A DNA stretch of 64,000 nucleotides from Tachypleus tridentatus (GCF_004210375.1 NC_134833.1:25486063-25550062); one strand, 5' to 3'. Counted from the stretch's first letter, positions 36,301 to 48,396 are shown. Translations and numbers: made by a program. Notes: generated by a model from the letters alone, not told the origin.

Positions 36301-36971
36301 GAGAGTTCCAATATTCACTTCATATTTCACGAAACTACAGATTAAATTAAGCTGTTTGCTAAAGTTATTGGTAAACTAGTTTTGTATTACAAATATTAAT
36401 GGTATCTCATGATTTATTTACTTCTTAATCAAGCGCGTTCTTATTATTTTTTAAAATTTTCGAGTCGTAATTTTGAGGTCTGTTTTATTATTTTTTTCTT
36501 CATTTTACAGATACGTTAAATAAATAAAGATAAAAATTTAAGAAGTTACCGTTGAAAGAAAACAAATAAAACAGTGATCAACTTGCATCTTTTTTCTTTA
36601 GAATACTTGTTAGTGTATGACTGTTGACATAAACGGTTTACCCTGAAGAAGCCCAAGAAATGAGCTTAACGTGGAATGACTATGGCCTAAATTATAAGGT
36701 GTGTCTTGTAGTTATAAAATATGTGACCATTTGAAACTGATGGCCTCTTCTGAACGTATTGAAAGTTATAGCATGTTCTCGTGAGACTATCGCGAGGAGC
36801 TTTAAAAATATATTCCCTCTCATTTTTCCTGCTTATGTACATAATTCAGAAACTTTTAAGAGGATAGAAAAAGGATAGTGAGTCGAAAATATTGACAACA
36901 ACCATAGCACGCAGCTCGCGAATCGGTACAGTCTAATCATTACCCTGTGTAACCCAAATTTTGTTCCTGAA
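36301..36971. other. no gene recognised
   Basis: AT-rich sequence between the satellite edge and the pogo-like element. No coding or repeat signal that I can support. Confidence 0.4.
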
Positions 36972-36973
36972 TA

Positions 36974-37687
36974 CCGTGTTTCTCCGAAAATAAGACAGGG
37001 CTTATATTAATTTTCGCTCCAAAATATGACACTAGGGCTTATTTTCGGGGGATGTCTTATTTTGATATATTAAAAAAATGAAGCTACAAAGTAAAAATTA
37101 TAAGACCTCTAAATAAATAGAAATTTCGAAAAACATTCAGAAACTCATTAACAGGAATTTATTCAAAAATAATCATATCATCATCCCCTGGAATGTCTTG
37201 CAAATCATCTGTTTTTAAAATTCCTGCTGAGTTTTCACTTAACTCAATTTCTTGTAGAATTTTCGCACCTACTCTCTCATGTTGAGCAGTAGAGGTTTCA
37301 TGGAATGAGAATTTCTTATCCAAGTAGCCTGCTCGTAACGCGTTGGCAATACAGTTGTCTGTAATTTTGTTCCATGAGTTTGTCACCCAAGTCACAATTT
37401 CTTGTAACCCGGGCTTCACAAAGTTTCCACACTCATTTCTCACCATTCTATTTTCAATGTAATCAAAATAAACTATTATTAAACTATTAAACTAACTGAT
37501 TAATACTTAAACAAACTAATTAACTAACTATTAAACTAATTAATAAATTAATTTTTTTTTATTTCTTTCCTCTTCCTGCCACTCTTAACTAGGGCTTATT
37601 TTAAGGGTAGGGCTTATATTAAAACTATCCCCAAAAATCACACTAGGTCTTATTTTATGGGTAGGTCTTATTATCGGAGAAACACGG
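36974..37687 (-). mobile_element. deleted pogo/Tc1-mariner-type transposon with TA target duplication
   Basis: The ends are CCGTGTTTCTCCGAAAATAA (left) and its complement with one mismatch (right, ending TCGGAGAAACACGG). They are flanked by TA at 36972-36973 and 37688-37689. Subterminal GGGCTTATTTT-like motifs repeat at both ends. TA duplication and the transposase remnant inside place it in the Tc1/mariner-pogo group. At 714 bp it is an internal-deletion derivative. Confidence 0.8.
37159..37446 (-). pseudogene. C-terminal remnant of a pogo/Tigger-like transposase
   Basis: 95 codons on the minus strand, running VKPGLQEIVTWVTNSWNKIT through NCIANALRAGY and ending in the acidic DDLQDIPGDDDMIIFE. 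The helical W-V-x2-S/A-W-x-x-I pattern with a final acidic tail resembles the end of pogo-type DDE transposases (family knowledge, moderate certainty). The frame is open a few codons further upstream (YFDYIENR). The catalytic core is deleted, and the remnant lies within the terminal repeats of its own element. Confidence 0.6.
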
Positions 37688-37689
37688 TA

Positions 37690-38690
37690 GTATTGCTTAT
37701 GTTGTAAAAGTACAGAAACTGGCCATTATTCCCTTCAAACTTTGCTTTTGTGATCTGGATAATGAAATTTAGAAGTTAACCTAATTTCTATGTAAAAACG
37801 GGCAAATATGCACATCTTCATTTACATAAGGTTTGAATAAAACAACATATGACTCATGATTTACATGTATTTATAATAAAGTTATACAAAAATGTTTAGA
37901 AGTGAATAGTTTTTCGAGATTTGCAACTGTAATGTAAATCACTTTCACGTATCAGTCCCCAAATATAGTCTCCCATCATGTCTTCGTTATACGCTCCCAG
38001 GTCACGAAAGCAAAGTTTGAAGAGAAAAATAGGTCTTTTCCATTTACTTTAGGCATAAGTAATTGGGAAATAACACTTTCTACCCAGGAACAATAAAAAT
38101 AAACATTTTGTTACATAGTGTTATTGGTAACTCTTTAACGAAAATATATACTCTTAGTGACACGAATATATTAATCTACCTACATATGTATATATATATA
38201 TATATATACTATTCACTAAACTGATTTTTATTTCTGATCTATGTGTCAAGCTTATTTGACCAGAAGGAACTTGTAAGTTCTTAGTATAATCTAGACTTAC
38301 TTGTTTATTAGGTACTGTACTTCTTAGATTCACTTAATTTAAACCATTTTATTATTTCTGGTATCATATTAAACCAGATATTCTCTCTTTATATTACGAG
38401 TAAGTTGGTCTGTTTACGATCAAAACAAAACTAGATAAGTTTATTTAAAGGAAACCATTTAAAGTTAATAGATATTTTTGTACCATGACGTGTATCTTTG
38501 GTGAAATAATTTAGAAAAAAAGTCGCATCCAAATAAGGTAATACAGAAAGTAGTCCCTTTAGTAATAACTCAATTTAACTCGGAGGGATATTAGTTTCTA
38601 TACATGTAACTTCACTAAGTCAAAGATATGTGACATTACCTTATACTTTATAAGCTGTACAAATGAACCTCCATTGTACCGTATACTTAT
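37690..38690. other. no gene recognised
   Basis: AT-rich, with a (TA)n run at about 38190-38210. Nothing coding. Confidence 0.4.
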
Positions 38691-38697
38691 CTTGGAT

Positions 38698-38826
38698 TGT
38701 TTTGTTTTGAATTCAGCATAAAGCTTCTCAATGGGCTATCTGTGATCAGACACCTCGGATATCGAAACCCGGTTTTTAGCGTTGTAAGTCCGCAGATACA
38801 CGGCTGAGTCACTGGGAGGGCCCTAC
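38698..38826 (-). mobile_element. SINE family C with target duplication
   Basis: Minus-strand copy with GCTATCTGTGATCAGAC and the B-box complement TATCGAAACCCGGTTTTTAG. CTTGGAT flanks it on both sides (38691-38697 and 38827-38833). Confidence 0.75.
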
Positions 38827-39263
38827 CTTGGATGAGCCAAAATTACAATTTAATGAAAATTATTAAAAATACGATGGATGGAATGCATTTATCTCTACTT
38901 AACAATTCGAACCGTCAAAAATTTAGATATCAGTACCATAACAACGTGAGGTACAAAAAATATTTATGTTAAGTTTATACATGACTTGCTAAAGAAGAAA
39001 CGGCAGTTTAATAACAGTTTTAAATCAACAACATTATAATTTGCTCTGTAAAAAATATCTGTGTATCATTATATTACCTCATATCTTTTTTAGACATCAT
39101 TTTTAGTTAATGTGTATTCCTTAGGTTACATCTAAAGTAGAAAAACAAATTTAGTGTGATACGATACGATTTTATGTTTGAATAGTTGAGTCAAAAATCT
39201 AATGTCGTCATATAACAAACTAATAATTAAAACTCTATGTTATGTCACTTTACCAAATACAGA

Positions 39264-39532
39264 GCTCGGCATGGCCAGCTGGTTAAAGTACTCGACTCGT
39301 AATCCGAGGGTCGCAGATTCGAATCCCCGTCACAACCAAACATGCTCGCACTTTTAGCCGTGGGGGCGTTATAATGTTACAATCAATCTCACTATTCGTT
39401 ACTAAAAGAGTAGCCCAAGAGTTGTTGGTGGGTGTTGATGACTAGCTGCCTTCCCTTTAGCCTTGCACTGCTAAATTAAGGATGCCTAGCACAGATATCC
39501 CTCGTGCAGCTTTTGCGCGAAATTCAAAACAA
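39264..39532 (+). mobile_element. SINE family A with 12-bp target duplication
   Basis: Well-preserved copy from CTCGGCATGGCCAGCTGG to GCGCGAAATTCAAAACAA. Perfect duplication ACCAAATACAGA at 39252-39263 and 39533-39544. Confidence 0.9.
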
Positions 39533-39859
39533 ACCAAATACAGATTATTTTTTCATCAACAGATCCGATATTCATATGCGAGCCGTTTTTGCATATATAT
39601 TTCTCTACAAGTGGGTTTCCTCGACATCACAGATCCGATATTTGCTTTTTCCTAGACGATCGCTTCACTTTGATGACGAAACTAAAAACTGTGTCTAAAT
39701 AGGACACTCAACAGGTGAATTTTTATCCTGAATCCCGTTAGTTTTCCCTTTAAAATATCAGCTCTAAACGATATTTCACTTTTTATCCTATATTTTAATT
39801 CTGTCAAACACATTTCTTTTTGCCATAAATTATTTAAAACACTTTAATTGTTATTGGAT

Positions 39860-40150
39860 TTTACATTAATTAGTTTTATTAGCTGGTTTACATTAACCAG
39901 TTTTTTTATCAGCTGGTTTACATTAACTAGTTTTTTATCAGCTAGTTTACATTAATTAGTTTCTATTAGCTTGTTTACATTAACTAGTTTCTATTAGCTA
40001 GTTTACATTAATTAGTTTCTATTAGCTTGTTTACATTAACTAGTTTCTATTAGCTAGTTTACATTAATTAGTTTCTATTAGCTTGTTTACATTAACTAGT
40101 TTTTATTAACTAGTTTCTATTAACTACTTTATATTAGCTAGTTTACAATA
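39860..40150. repeat. 28-bp minisatellite, about ten units, alternating dimers
   Basis: Units alternate between GCTTGTTTACATTAACTAG and GCTAGTTTACATTAATTAG, each joined by TTTCTATTA, giving a 56-bp dimer in the middle. Both edges decay. Confidence 0.85.
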
Positions 40151-40377
40151 ACCATTACAATAGTTTCTATGCAAGCTACAACTACTTATAGTATTATTAA
40201 AAAGCGTTAGGTCAAGATAATGTATTGCAATAATTTCCAATTTATGGAACTAATTCTCTCTATCCCATTATAGAATGTAAATGTCAACCCTATGATAATG
40301 CTTCACTGATCCCTGTTGATAAATGAATGAACCAAGGTGAAATTAAATATCATTCTTTAGAATTCCCATATACTTGT

Positions 40378-40565
40378 ACCAAGGGGGACCATTACATCAT
40401 TTGAATGACTTCAGCAGCTTCTTTCTTAGCTAAGTAATTTCCGCTTAGGTCGGATGAGTGTTTGGGGTCATTATCTTCTTTGTAGTAGAATCCTTTACCA
40501 AATCACTGTGTATACCATGACGGGTTAATAACTGAATATAACAGTTCTGCCTTAATGAACATACC
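40378..40565 (-). pseudogene. Tc1-like transposase fragment
   Basis: On the minus strand it reads DNDPKHSSDLSGNYLAKKEA, which carries the second catalytic Asp of the Tc1 DDE motif, followed by VIQMM. It is the same protein region as 41520-41635 on the plus strand, so two fragments of related Tc1 copies lie here in opposite orientation. Confidence 0.65.
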
Positions 40566-40776
40566 GGTCAAATTTAGGGCCTGAAATAACTGTCATGATA
40601 CTCCGTACACTGTCTTAACTATATAGAAGTACACTGTCTTAACTATATAGAAAGAAGCTAGTCAGGAGCTACCATATGATACCGGTATATGCTAGAAGAA
40701 ATCATTTTAATAACACTCTGCAAATAAACCTTCATAAAAACAGTGTTTAACATTGTATATATTAAGTTTTGTTGAC

Positions 40777-41806
40777 ATGTCACGGCCTCCTCCCAAAAAA
40801 AAAGCTGTAGAAAATTGTCAATAGAGAAGAAAGATTGAATAAAAGCTTTACGTGATGTTAGTTGAAGTTTTTAACAAATTACTACAGATTCGAAATGCTC
40901 TACAAACACTCTCAAGTGCACCCTAGGTCGCGAGACTGAGACAAGCACATTTGAAAATAAAAAGGGAAGAAACAGAACACCTAAACTCAATGCTACTAAT
41001 GTCAAGTATCTTTGTTTGTGTAACCTTCAGGACAGAAGGAGGACTGCTACTGATCTCAAACATAAGATAACAATCTTGTACCAAATGACAGAAATGTCCA
41101 GATATGCAGTATCAAGCACACTCAATGAAAACGGAATATTTGGTTGTGTAGCATTTAAAAAAAAAAAAAAACTTTACTTTGACCTCCAAATATAGTCAAG
41201 GAACTGAAATTTGCTAAAAAGAAAAAAAAACTGAACTGTTGATGATTAGGAAATGGCGTTATGGACAGATAAGTCCAACGTTTAAATACTTCGTTCAAAG
41301 TTTAGATTGTACGTTTGATGGGAAAAAGGTGAAATATACTTACTTCAATACATAACACCTACCAGGAAGCATGAGAGAGGTAATGTGATGGTTCAGAGAT
41401 ATGTTCTGCTTAGTCGACAGAATATATTCACAAAATAGATGGAATAAAGAAATAGGGCAAGTACGTTCAGATATTGATACTTAATGGTATACCCAGTGGT
41501 TTGCATATTATTGGTAAAGGAGTCTATTACCAAAACGTTAATGATTCCAAACACTCATCCAACCTATGCAGAAATTACTTAGCTAAGAAAGAAGCTGCTG
41601 GCGTCATTTAAGTGATGTAATGATGTCAATAGAGCCTCGATCTCAACCCAATTAGGATTTGATACATTAAAAACTTGACAAATCAAAAGTTACTTCCAAT
41701 GAAACTTTATAGGATTGTATTAGACACATTTAGAGTAAAATTCCAAAGTACACCTTGATTACATATGCTGCAAAAATGCCTGAAAACTGTCTGTAGTTAT
41801 TAAAGC
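40777..41806 (+). pseudogene. Tc1/mariner-type transposase, degenerate
   Basis: Conserved Tc1 blocks can be read in order across shifting frames. There is a helix-turn-helix region, then NLQDRRRTATDLKHKI and SRYAVSSTLNENGIFGCVAF (41030-41160), ALWTDKSNV with the first catalytic Asp (near 41255), RKHERGNVMVQRYVL (near 41365), a degraded NDSKHSSNLCRNYLAKKEA (near 41550) and SLDLNPIR (near 41640). Near 41780 comes a QKCLKTVCSY segment equivalent to the usual C-terminal end. Many stops and shifts make it inactive. The start is a guess at the first ATG before the homology. Confidence 0.65.
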
Positions 41807-41807
41807 A

Positions 41808-42029
41808 AAAGGGGGACACACAAAATATTAACTGTTTGTTGAACTCAAGCACTTTCACTGAGTTTCTGTTGTACTAAATATGAAGGTTATTAAAACTGTA
41901 ATGTTTGACCTGTGGTTTAAAGGGGGACACACAAAATATTAACTGTTTGTTGAACTCAAGCACTTTCACTGAGTTTCTGTTGTACTAAATATGAAGGTTA
42001 ATAAAACTGTAATGTTTAACCTGTGGTTT
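41808..42029. repeat. 111-bp tandem duplication at the Tc1 3' end
   Basis: The segment beginning AAAGGGGGACACACAAAATA (41808-41918) is repeated immediately (41919-42029) with only a few single-base changes. Confidence 0.88.
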
Positions 42030-42581
42030 ACCTTCCATTGTTCTTTGAAAGTAGTTTGTGACTTTGGTACAGCACTGTCCGAATATAGAAGTCGTACACT
42101 ACTGTGCAAAAGTGTTGTACGAGATACATACGAATAAATCTAAAGATGGAGCTACGGGTCCAGGGTATCTAAGAATCTTCATCTTCAAAAACTTACAAAG
42201 GTCTACTAGTTGAAGTTAATGTTACAGTATCAACATGACGGGAAAACAGGTTACATCTCTCATATATGGACTAATGAGTTCTAGAATATTTGTCCAAATT
42301 CATGAATAGTTGCCTAAAATACATCGTGAATGACTATAAATCCCGTAAAACCAGAACCAAGTTCTACATACTCAACAACAGACATGCTGATGACGACAAA
42401 CCAGAGACGTAACAGAATGAGGGTGGGTCTTTTTTTTTCTACCAAAAAGTTTAAGTTCTTTACGTAAAAATATAGTGTTTGGTTTAAAATAAGAAGACAG
42501 TAAGTCTTTTAGATATCTTACAGTAGTGGGATGGTCGTTTGATCCTGCCTGGCCATCACCATCTTTTGAAAGAACTGCCAT

Positions 42582-42895
42582 CCCTCACTGAAGTACCTGG
42601 GAGTTTGACAAACAAACCAGCCATACAAATAGCTACATTAACATCGTGATAACTATAGCCGCCAAAGGAATCAACGCATTGAAAATTTCAGCAGAAGATA
42701 CAACTGAAAAGCGAGACCTACCTATGCTCTATCAAAATATTGTATACTCCATCCTGCATTAAACACTACCGACAATCGTTACGAGTGTTATTAAGCCTGA
42801 AATTATATAAGATATCTCTTCAAGACTGGTCACGCGACATCCGTCAGTTACCACCTCCCTCCCCTATCAAGACCCTCTTTTACCTCACAAACCTC
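42582..42895 (+). mobile_element. LINE reverse-transcriptase C-terminal remnant, copy 1
   Basis: Broken frames give SLKYLGV and then LNIVITIAAKGINALKIS and LPMLYQNIVYSIL. This pattern (K-Y-L-G-V, then A-x-K-x-I/L-N-x-L-K, then L-x-x-x-Y-x-x-x-V/L-x-S-I-L) is typical of the end of Jockey-like non-LTR reverse transcriptases. A diverged copy lies at 50842-51160. Confidence 0.5.
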
Positions 42896-43877
42896 AGAAG
42901 CATCACAGAGCACCAGTAGTGCTTACAAACAATAGTTCTTACGGTGCGAAGGCCACCCATTTCATCATGGAGCCACTACCATCTTCATTTGGAATATTCC
43001 AGCTATAAAATGATCTCACACAGATCAATCAAACATGGAACTGACTAAAAAGCGCTTCAGGGAACAGTCATGAGTGAGGTTGAACCAAAACCTGTCAACA
43101 TACAAATGAAACACTGTGGTGGACAATCACCTCTCATCACAGCTTCCCACAGTTCCTACATGCCCTGGATACAGCAAGAGAGTTTACTGAGTCAACATCT
43201 TCTTGTAGAGCAGCAACATTTTGCATAAAGCTGATGGAAAGTTCGAGCAGCACAAGAATGGAGCTGCAAACCATGAGACAACTTCTCCTCTGGCAAATAA
43301 ACAGTGTCAGTAACATAATATTTGCTACTGTCTCGCGGGTAGTTAGTTCTTCGTGAAATCCACAGTGATCAGTTCCCAAATTGATGGAAGAAAACAAAAC
43401 AACTGTATAGTAAGAACATCACCTGGAAGTATGTACTAATCCACGTAGAGGTAAAGCTAAACTAGGAAGCTGACAAAGGAAGCTCTTTTATCAAACTCTA
43501 CCGGAAGGATATCGACTGACTCTACACTAGTAAGGCAAAACTACAAAAATTAAAGGTCTTCGTCTACATTATAATGGAATGAGACTGTTGGAAAACAAAG
43601 TATACCACATGGTTCAGCTATGAGAAACAAAAGATGGGAACTCATTAGGACAGCATACAGCTGGTGAACCACTGGTAATTGGTAAAATCAATAAAAGAAA
43701 TCTATTCTTACTCCTACAACCTGACCAGTCTTCTCGTAAAGTATCAGTGCAACCCTCAGATTACCATCTGATACTCAACTATTGGATTTTTTCCTTGTTG
43801 TAAGAAATGTCTCACTGTTAATGCTCTTCATCAGTACATTTATTTTTTGTTTCTTGCCTTATTTTATTAATCTTTAT
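42896..43877. other. no gene supported
   Basis: May be a continuation of the LINE remnant. A minus-strand frame (43137-43397) is open for 86 codons, but I recognise nothing in it. Confidence 0.35.
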
Positions 43878-44136
43878 GCTTGTTTTGAATTTCGCGCAAA
43901 AACACACGAGGGCTATTTGCGCTAACCGTCCCTAATTTAGCAGTGTGAGACTAGAGGAAAAGCAACAAGTCATCACCACCCACCACCAAATCTTGGGCTA
44001 CTCTTTCACCAACGAATAGTGGGATTGACCGTCACATGATATAATTCCCCACGGCTGAGAGGGCGAGCATATTTGGTGTGACGGGGATTCGAACCCGCGA
44101 CCATCAGTTTACAATTCAAATGACTTGACCAGGCAC
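43878..44136 (-). mobile_element. SINE family A
   Basis: Minus-strand copy with GAATTTCGCGCAAAAACAC, ACCAACGAATAGTGGGATTG and GGGGATTCGAACCCGCGACC. The outermost head is decayed (GACTTGACCAGGCAC). Confidence 0.88.
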
Positions 44137-44397
44137 TAATATTTAGGAAGCGTTCTGGATATTGGTTCTCATACTAGAATTTATTATGTTTGGTTATTGG
44201 TAATATATACAATTACAGTAGACTGTATACATAATTTAAACTTGAAACTTTTGAATCTTGATGTATTTCTTACGAAATCTTAAATATTTTTGTTAGCACA
44301 CAAATAATCAGAAGTATCTACGAAAATAATCCAGCTGCATCGAATAATTCAATTCTAAAATAACCATATGAGCTAGTAGAAAACGTATTACTTTTAT

Positions 44398-44608
44398 TAT
44401 AAGGCACTCGACTCGTAATCCGAGGGTCGCGGGTTCGAATCCCCGTCACACCAAACATTCTCGCCCTTTCAGCCGTGGGTGTGTTATAATGTGACGGTAA
44501 ATCCAACTATTCGTTGTCTTTCCTCTAGTCTTACACTGCAAAATTAGGGACGGCTAGCGCATATAACCCTTGTGTGGCTTTGCGCGAAATTCAAAACAAC
44601 CAAATCCA
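44398..44608 (+). mobile_element. SINE family A with internal deletion
   Basis: Excellent head (CTCGACTCGTAATCCGAGGG, GGGTTCGAATCCCCGTCAC), but the body segment between CTATTCGTTG and TCTTTCCTCTAG is missing (about 60 bp). Head to head with 43878-44136. Confidence 0.85.
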
Positions 44609-45750
44609 CCTAAGCCTTGTCCAGACATTTATTTCTAAGTAGTGAATTCCTAGTCATTAAATTTATATTAGCTTGTCATCATTTATAAATTAGAAGAGAA
44701 ATAGGAATATTTTATAAACATTCCAGTTTGATTTCCACATTTTTCTCCTCAAACATACTTACTTTATATAAGTCAAATTTATGGCTCCTGGAGTGTTTCT
44801 GTGTTCCAATTGAGTCCATAACATGAAACTGAATAATACCTGATTCATTGGACTTTACAAATTTTATTTATATTTACACGTTTCCTCTAAGAATAAGGAA
44901 ACCCAAATAATTCAACTGGCCTGTTGTCAAGATTAAACGAATTTATTACAAAAGTAACCATAATTAATGGCATCAGTAATTTTAACCAGCTAAACAGCAA
45001 TTAGTGTATTGTGCGGTTGTAATTGACATTCCTAACCGCCAAGTTATCATTAGGCTGTGACGCTGGGTTGAAATAGACATCCCTAATCTTGTATATAATC
45101 ATCAATTTCGTAATATAGCCTGGAATAGAAAGTGACGTCCTACCTAAACAGATCCTCATTATATGAATATTGAAATTCAAATCCCAAAACAACTAGAAAT
45201 CCGTCTATCATTGCAATTCAATGTGACATTACTAAGTTCTTGAACAGTGACAGGTAATTACGAGAGCCCGGTTAAAGTTAATATACCAGGCATCATTACA
45301 TTATTGTAGCTAATTTCAAAACTATTAGTCTTAATGTCAATATCTTAAAGCACTACACAAAACTTTTACAGTTTACGAACCTAATAAGTATTGTCACACT
45401 CTAGCAACTTTTTTTCACCTTAAATAATGATTTTCTGAAGATTGGTACATAACATCTCTTGTACAATATTTCTTAATGTGAGATTATGTATTAATATATA
45501 CGATCAGTCTTCACTCTGCACCACTTCTTCCAACTTTTCTGAATTACATTATTCTCTACAAATTTGTATTGAAAACATTTTCGTCATTAATAAAAAAAAG
45601 CATAAAATATTCATCCGCAGGGTGCAAAACTCGCTTTATTTTACTTAACAACTAACTTATTAACTCCAGATGGCCCAATAAATCTTGTCTTAAAGATCTC
45701 GTATCAGTTATACGTTTATAATCTCGTCATTAGATGCCGCTATGTACATA
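44609..45750. other. no gene recognised
   Basis: AT-rich. Open frames at 45001-45192 (-) and 45442-45648 (+) lack motifs and splice context. Confidence 0.4.
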
Positions 45751-45760
45751 TTTTCGTAGA

Positions 45761-46040
45761 TTAGTTTGTTTGTTTTTTAAATTTCGCGCAAAGCTACACG
45801 AGGGCTATCTGTGTTAGCCGTCCCTAATTTAGCAGTGCAAGACTAAGGAGTAGGTAGCTAGTCATCACCGCCCACCGCCAACCTTTGGGCTACTCTTTTA
45901 CCAACGAAAAGTGGGATTGACCTTCACGTTATAACGCCCCCACGGCTGAAAGGGCTAGCATGTTTGGTGTGACGGGGATTCGAACCTGAAACCCTCAGAT
46001 TACGAGTCGAGTACCTTAACCACCTGGCCATGCCAGGCCA
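45761..46040 (-). mobile_element. SINE family A
   Basis: Full-length minus-strand copy with AACGCCCCCACGGCTGAAAG and ACCACCTGGCCATGCCAGGCC-type head. It is flanked by ATTTTCGTA at about 45750 and 46040, a likely target duplication. Confidence 0.88.
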
Positions 46041-46639
46041 TTTTCGTAAATAATAGCAAAAAATATTTACTATTCTCAGTCGTATAGCATATGGTTTATC
46101 CTGGTTATTCTTACGCCTAGAATTCCATCTAGTTTTTGGATTTCTATGTCAGCGTTTATACTGAACAACTGCCTTAGGTTTGTTATAATTCATAATTTAT
46201 TTAATTTCAATACCATTGTCTTTTGTACTACTAATATCAGTAGTGTGTAGTAATATTTATTAAGATTTCTACTTCTTCATTCATTGGAAATGCTTTGGAA
46301 ATTATTGACCTCTATGTGTTGTGAGGTCATGAGAGCGACAGAAAAATTAATATAAAGCACAATAACATGGCGTTGGGCATTTATTGAAACCGTATAATGA
46401 ATTTATACGTGCTACTTATCAGACGGTTTTTATTCGATTAGAAGGATTTTCTGGTGGACAAAGAATTAGACTAAGTTTTATTGTAAGTATTTCTGATTTC
46501 CTAACGTTGAAGAGAGAAGCCATTTTCAATTTATGTTTCTAGTTATTTCTGAATGTTTTTACACTCAGCTTTATCTATAAGTTAGATGTGATTAATAAGC
46601 AAAAATTGCACTTTACACATTTTGTCATAAATATGTTTA

Positions 46640-46750
46640 TTGTTATAAAGCACAAAGCCACTCAACGTGTTATCTGTGCTTTGTCCACCCGATTGAACCC
46701 CGATATTTAGCGTTATAGGTGTATTGTTAAACCACCGGTAACGGGAGTTG
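46640..46750 (-). mobile_element. SINE family C, diverged
   Basis: Minus-strand remnant with AAGCACAAAGCCACTCAACG, TTATCTGTGCTTTGTCCAC and GATTGAACCCCGATATTTAG. Confidence 0.55.
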
Positions 46751-46909
46751 ACATAGAAGCTGACATAATTATTAGTATTTTCAGCCTAACCATATTTTGC
46801 ACACATGGGTGAAAAGAGTATGTCAGAAACCCCTAGGATTCGAATATAACCATCCAGTTTTGAACTACTACAAATAAAAAGGGAACTAATCAGCACAATC
46901 ATTGCCATA

Positions 46910-47028
46910 TTGACCCCCGCTAGTACAGCGGTAAGTCTACGGACTTACAACGCTAAAATCAGGGGTTTAATTCCCCTCGATGGACTCAGCAGATAGCCCG
47001 ATGTGGCTTTGCTATAATAAAACACACA
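46910..47028 (+). mobile_element. SINE family B with perfect 16-bp target duplication
   Basis: The best-preserved single family B copy: CCCCCGCTAGTACAGCGG, TAAGTCTACGGACTTACAAC, a B box (here GGGTTTAATTCCCC) and the tail TGTGGCTTTGCTATAATAAA then CA repeats. CACAATCATTGCCATA flanks it at 46894-46909 and 47029-47044. Confidence 0.92.
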
Positions 47029-47044
47029 CACAATCATTGCCATA

Positions 47045-47680
47045 ACTCGTTTCTTCGACTCCTTAAGACAGATTTGTAAGGCGATAGGAACTCGTGGATA
47101 CAACATACTTGTAAACTCATCTTGCGTTTTTGTTTTAACCAGAACGCCGTACCGTCATTATGTCGAACGAATTACACCTTACACAGTTAAACGTTTTCTG
47201 ACACTTTTTTAATTTAGCACAGCATTACTGAATGAAACCGAATAAAGGAACTGAGTAAAGTGTGATGATGATGCGACAGAAACCTTGGACCTTCTGATTT
47301 GCATCTCAGAATATCAATCACTAGTCCGGAAGTTCAGAAAACACTTCCATTCTTATGACGCCCATGGAGATGATATCAGATATACGTCTTAAACTTATTT
47401 TAGACTTAATCAAAACTTCATACTAGAGTCAGATCTCTAAAGCTTAATCTGCGTAAAGAAACCGGAATGTATTATTTATTTAAATAGCAAATAAAACAAT
47501 AGCCCATAAATTTGAAATAAGTTAAAAGAGCGTCGTTACCTGCCTTGTTAATAAAAGTTCAAAACTAACTTCTATGCAATTATATGTTGCAGAAGCCTTT
47601 GAGATAAACGTACAGATACAGTTCAATAAAATTTATTCGTATTTTATAATATAATCACGGATAGTTTCACGGTATAGTAA
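47045..47680. other. no gene recognised
   Basis: Unique-looking AT-rich DNA without supported features. Confidence 0.4.
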
Positions 47681-47687
47681 TCTAAAA

Positions 47688-47960
47688 TGGTTTGTTTTGA
47701 ATTTCGCTCTAAGCTACACGGGGGCTATCTGCGCTAGCCGTCTCTAATTTTGCAGTGTAAGACTAGAGGGAAGACAGCTAGTCATCACTACCCACCGCCA
47801 ACTCTTGGACTACTCTTTTACCAACGAATAGTGGGATTAACCGTAACATTATAACGCCCCCACGGCTGAAAGGGTAAGAATTTATGGTGTTACAAGAATT
47901 CGAACCCGCGACCCTCAGAATATGAATAGAGTGCCTTAATCACTTGGCCATGCCTGGCCG
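47688..47960 (-). mobile_element. SINE family A
   Basis: Minus-strand copy with the usual body and GAATTCGAACCCGCGACCC. TCTAAAA on both sides (47681-47687, 47961-47967) is a possible short target duplication. Confidence 0.85.
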
Positions 47961-48225
47961 TCTAAAACGGAATGCCTAGTCACAGCAGTAGTGAGGGACA
48001 AAAACAGAATGTCTAAAAAATGTGAATAACAGGATAATAATAACGTAAAGCTCAGTGTAACGAACAATTTTTTTTCTAAATTCAGCCAAGTTTGACTCAG
48101 TCCAACAGTTAGTATCTTTCCGTCTTTCGTATGTGAATTAATTTCTTTACCTATTTTTACAAGAAATAAACACATTTGTGCTTCAGTTATAAGTATATAA
48201 GGTAAAGCTTGGTGTAACCTGATTA

Positions 48226-48391
48226 CTATAGGCGCTCGACTCGCAATCGGCTGGTTGAGGGCTTGAATCGCGGTCACTCGTTCCCTTTGAGGTGAATGGA
48301 CATTATAATTGACGGTCATTATCACTTTTCATTAGTGACATGTAGTCTAACAGTTGACGCTGAGTGGTGTTGACTATCTGCCTACCCATAG
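48226..48391 (+). mobile_element. SINE family A, truncated and diverged
   Basis: Plus-strand 5' portion (GGCGCTCGACTCGCAATCGG, GACGGTCATTATCAC, GAGTGGTGTTGACTA), ending in CTGCCTACC where a minus-strand copy begins. Confidence 0.65.
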
Positions 48392-48396
48392 CTTTT

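Noticed and set aside
39264-39340. Genuine tRNA gene suggested by A- and B-box-like sequence
   Set aside because: The same head is fused to the SINE body at many loci, stems are imperfect and target duplications flank the copies.
43137-43397. 86-residue minus-strand open frame
   Set aside because: No recognisable motif, lies in decayed repeat DNA and no splice context. Cannot be supported as a gene.
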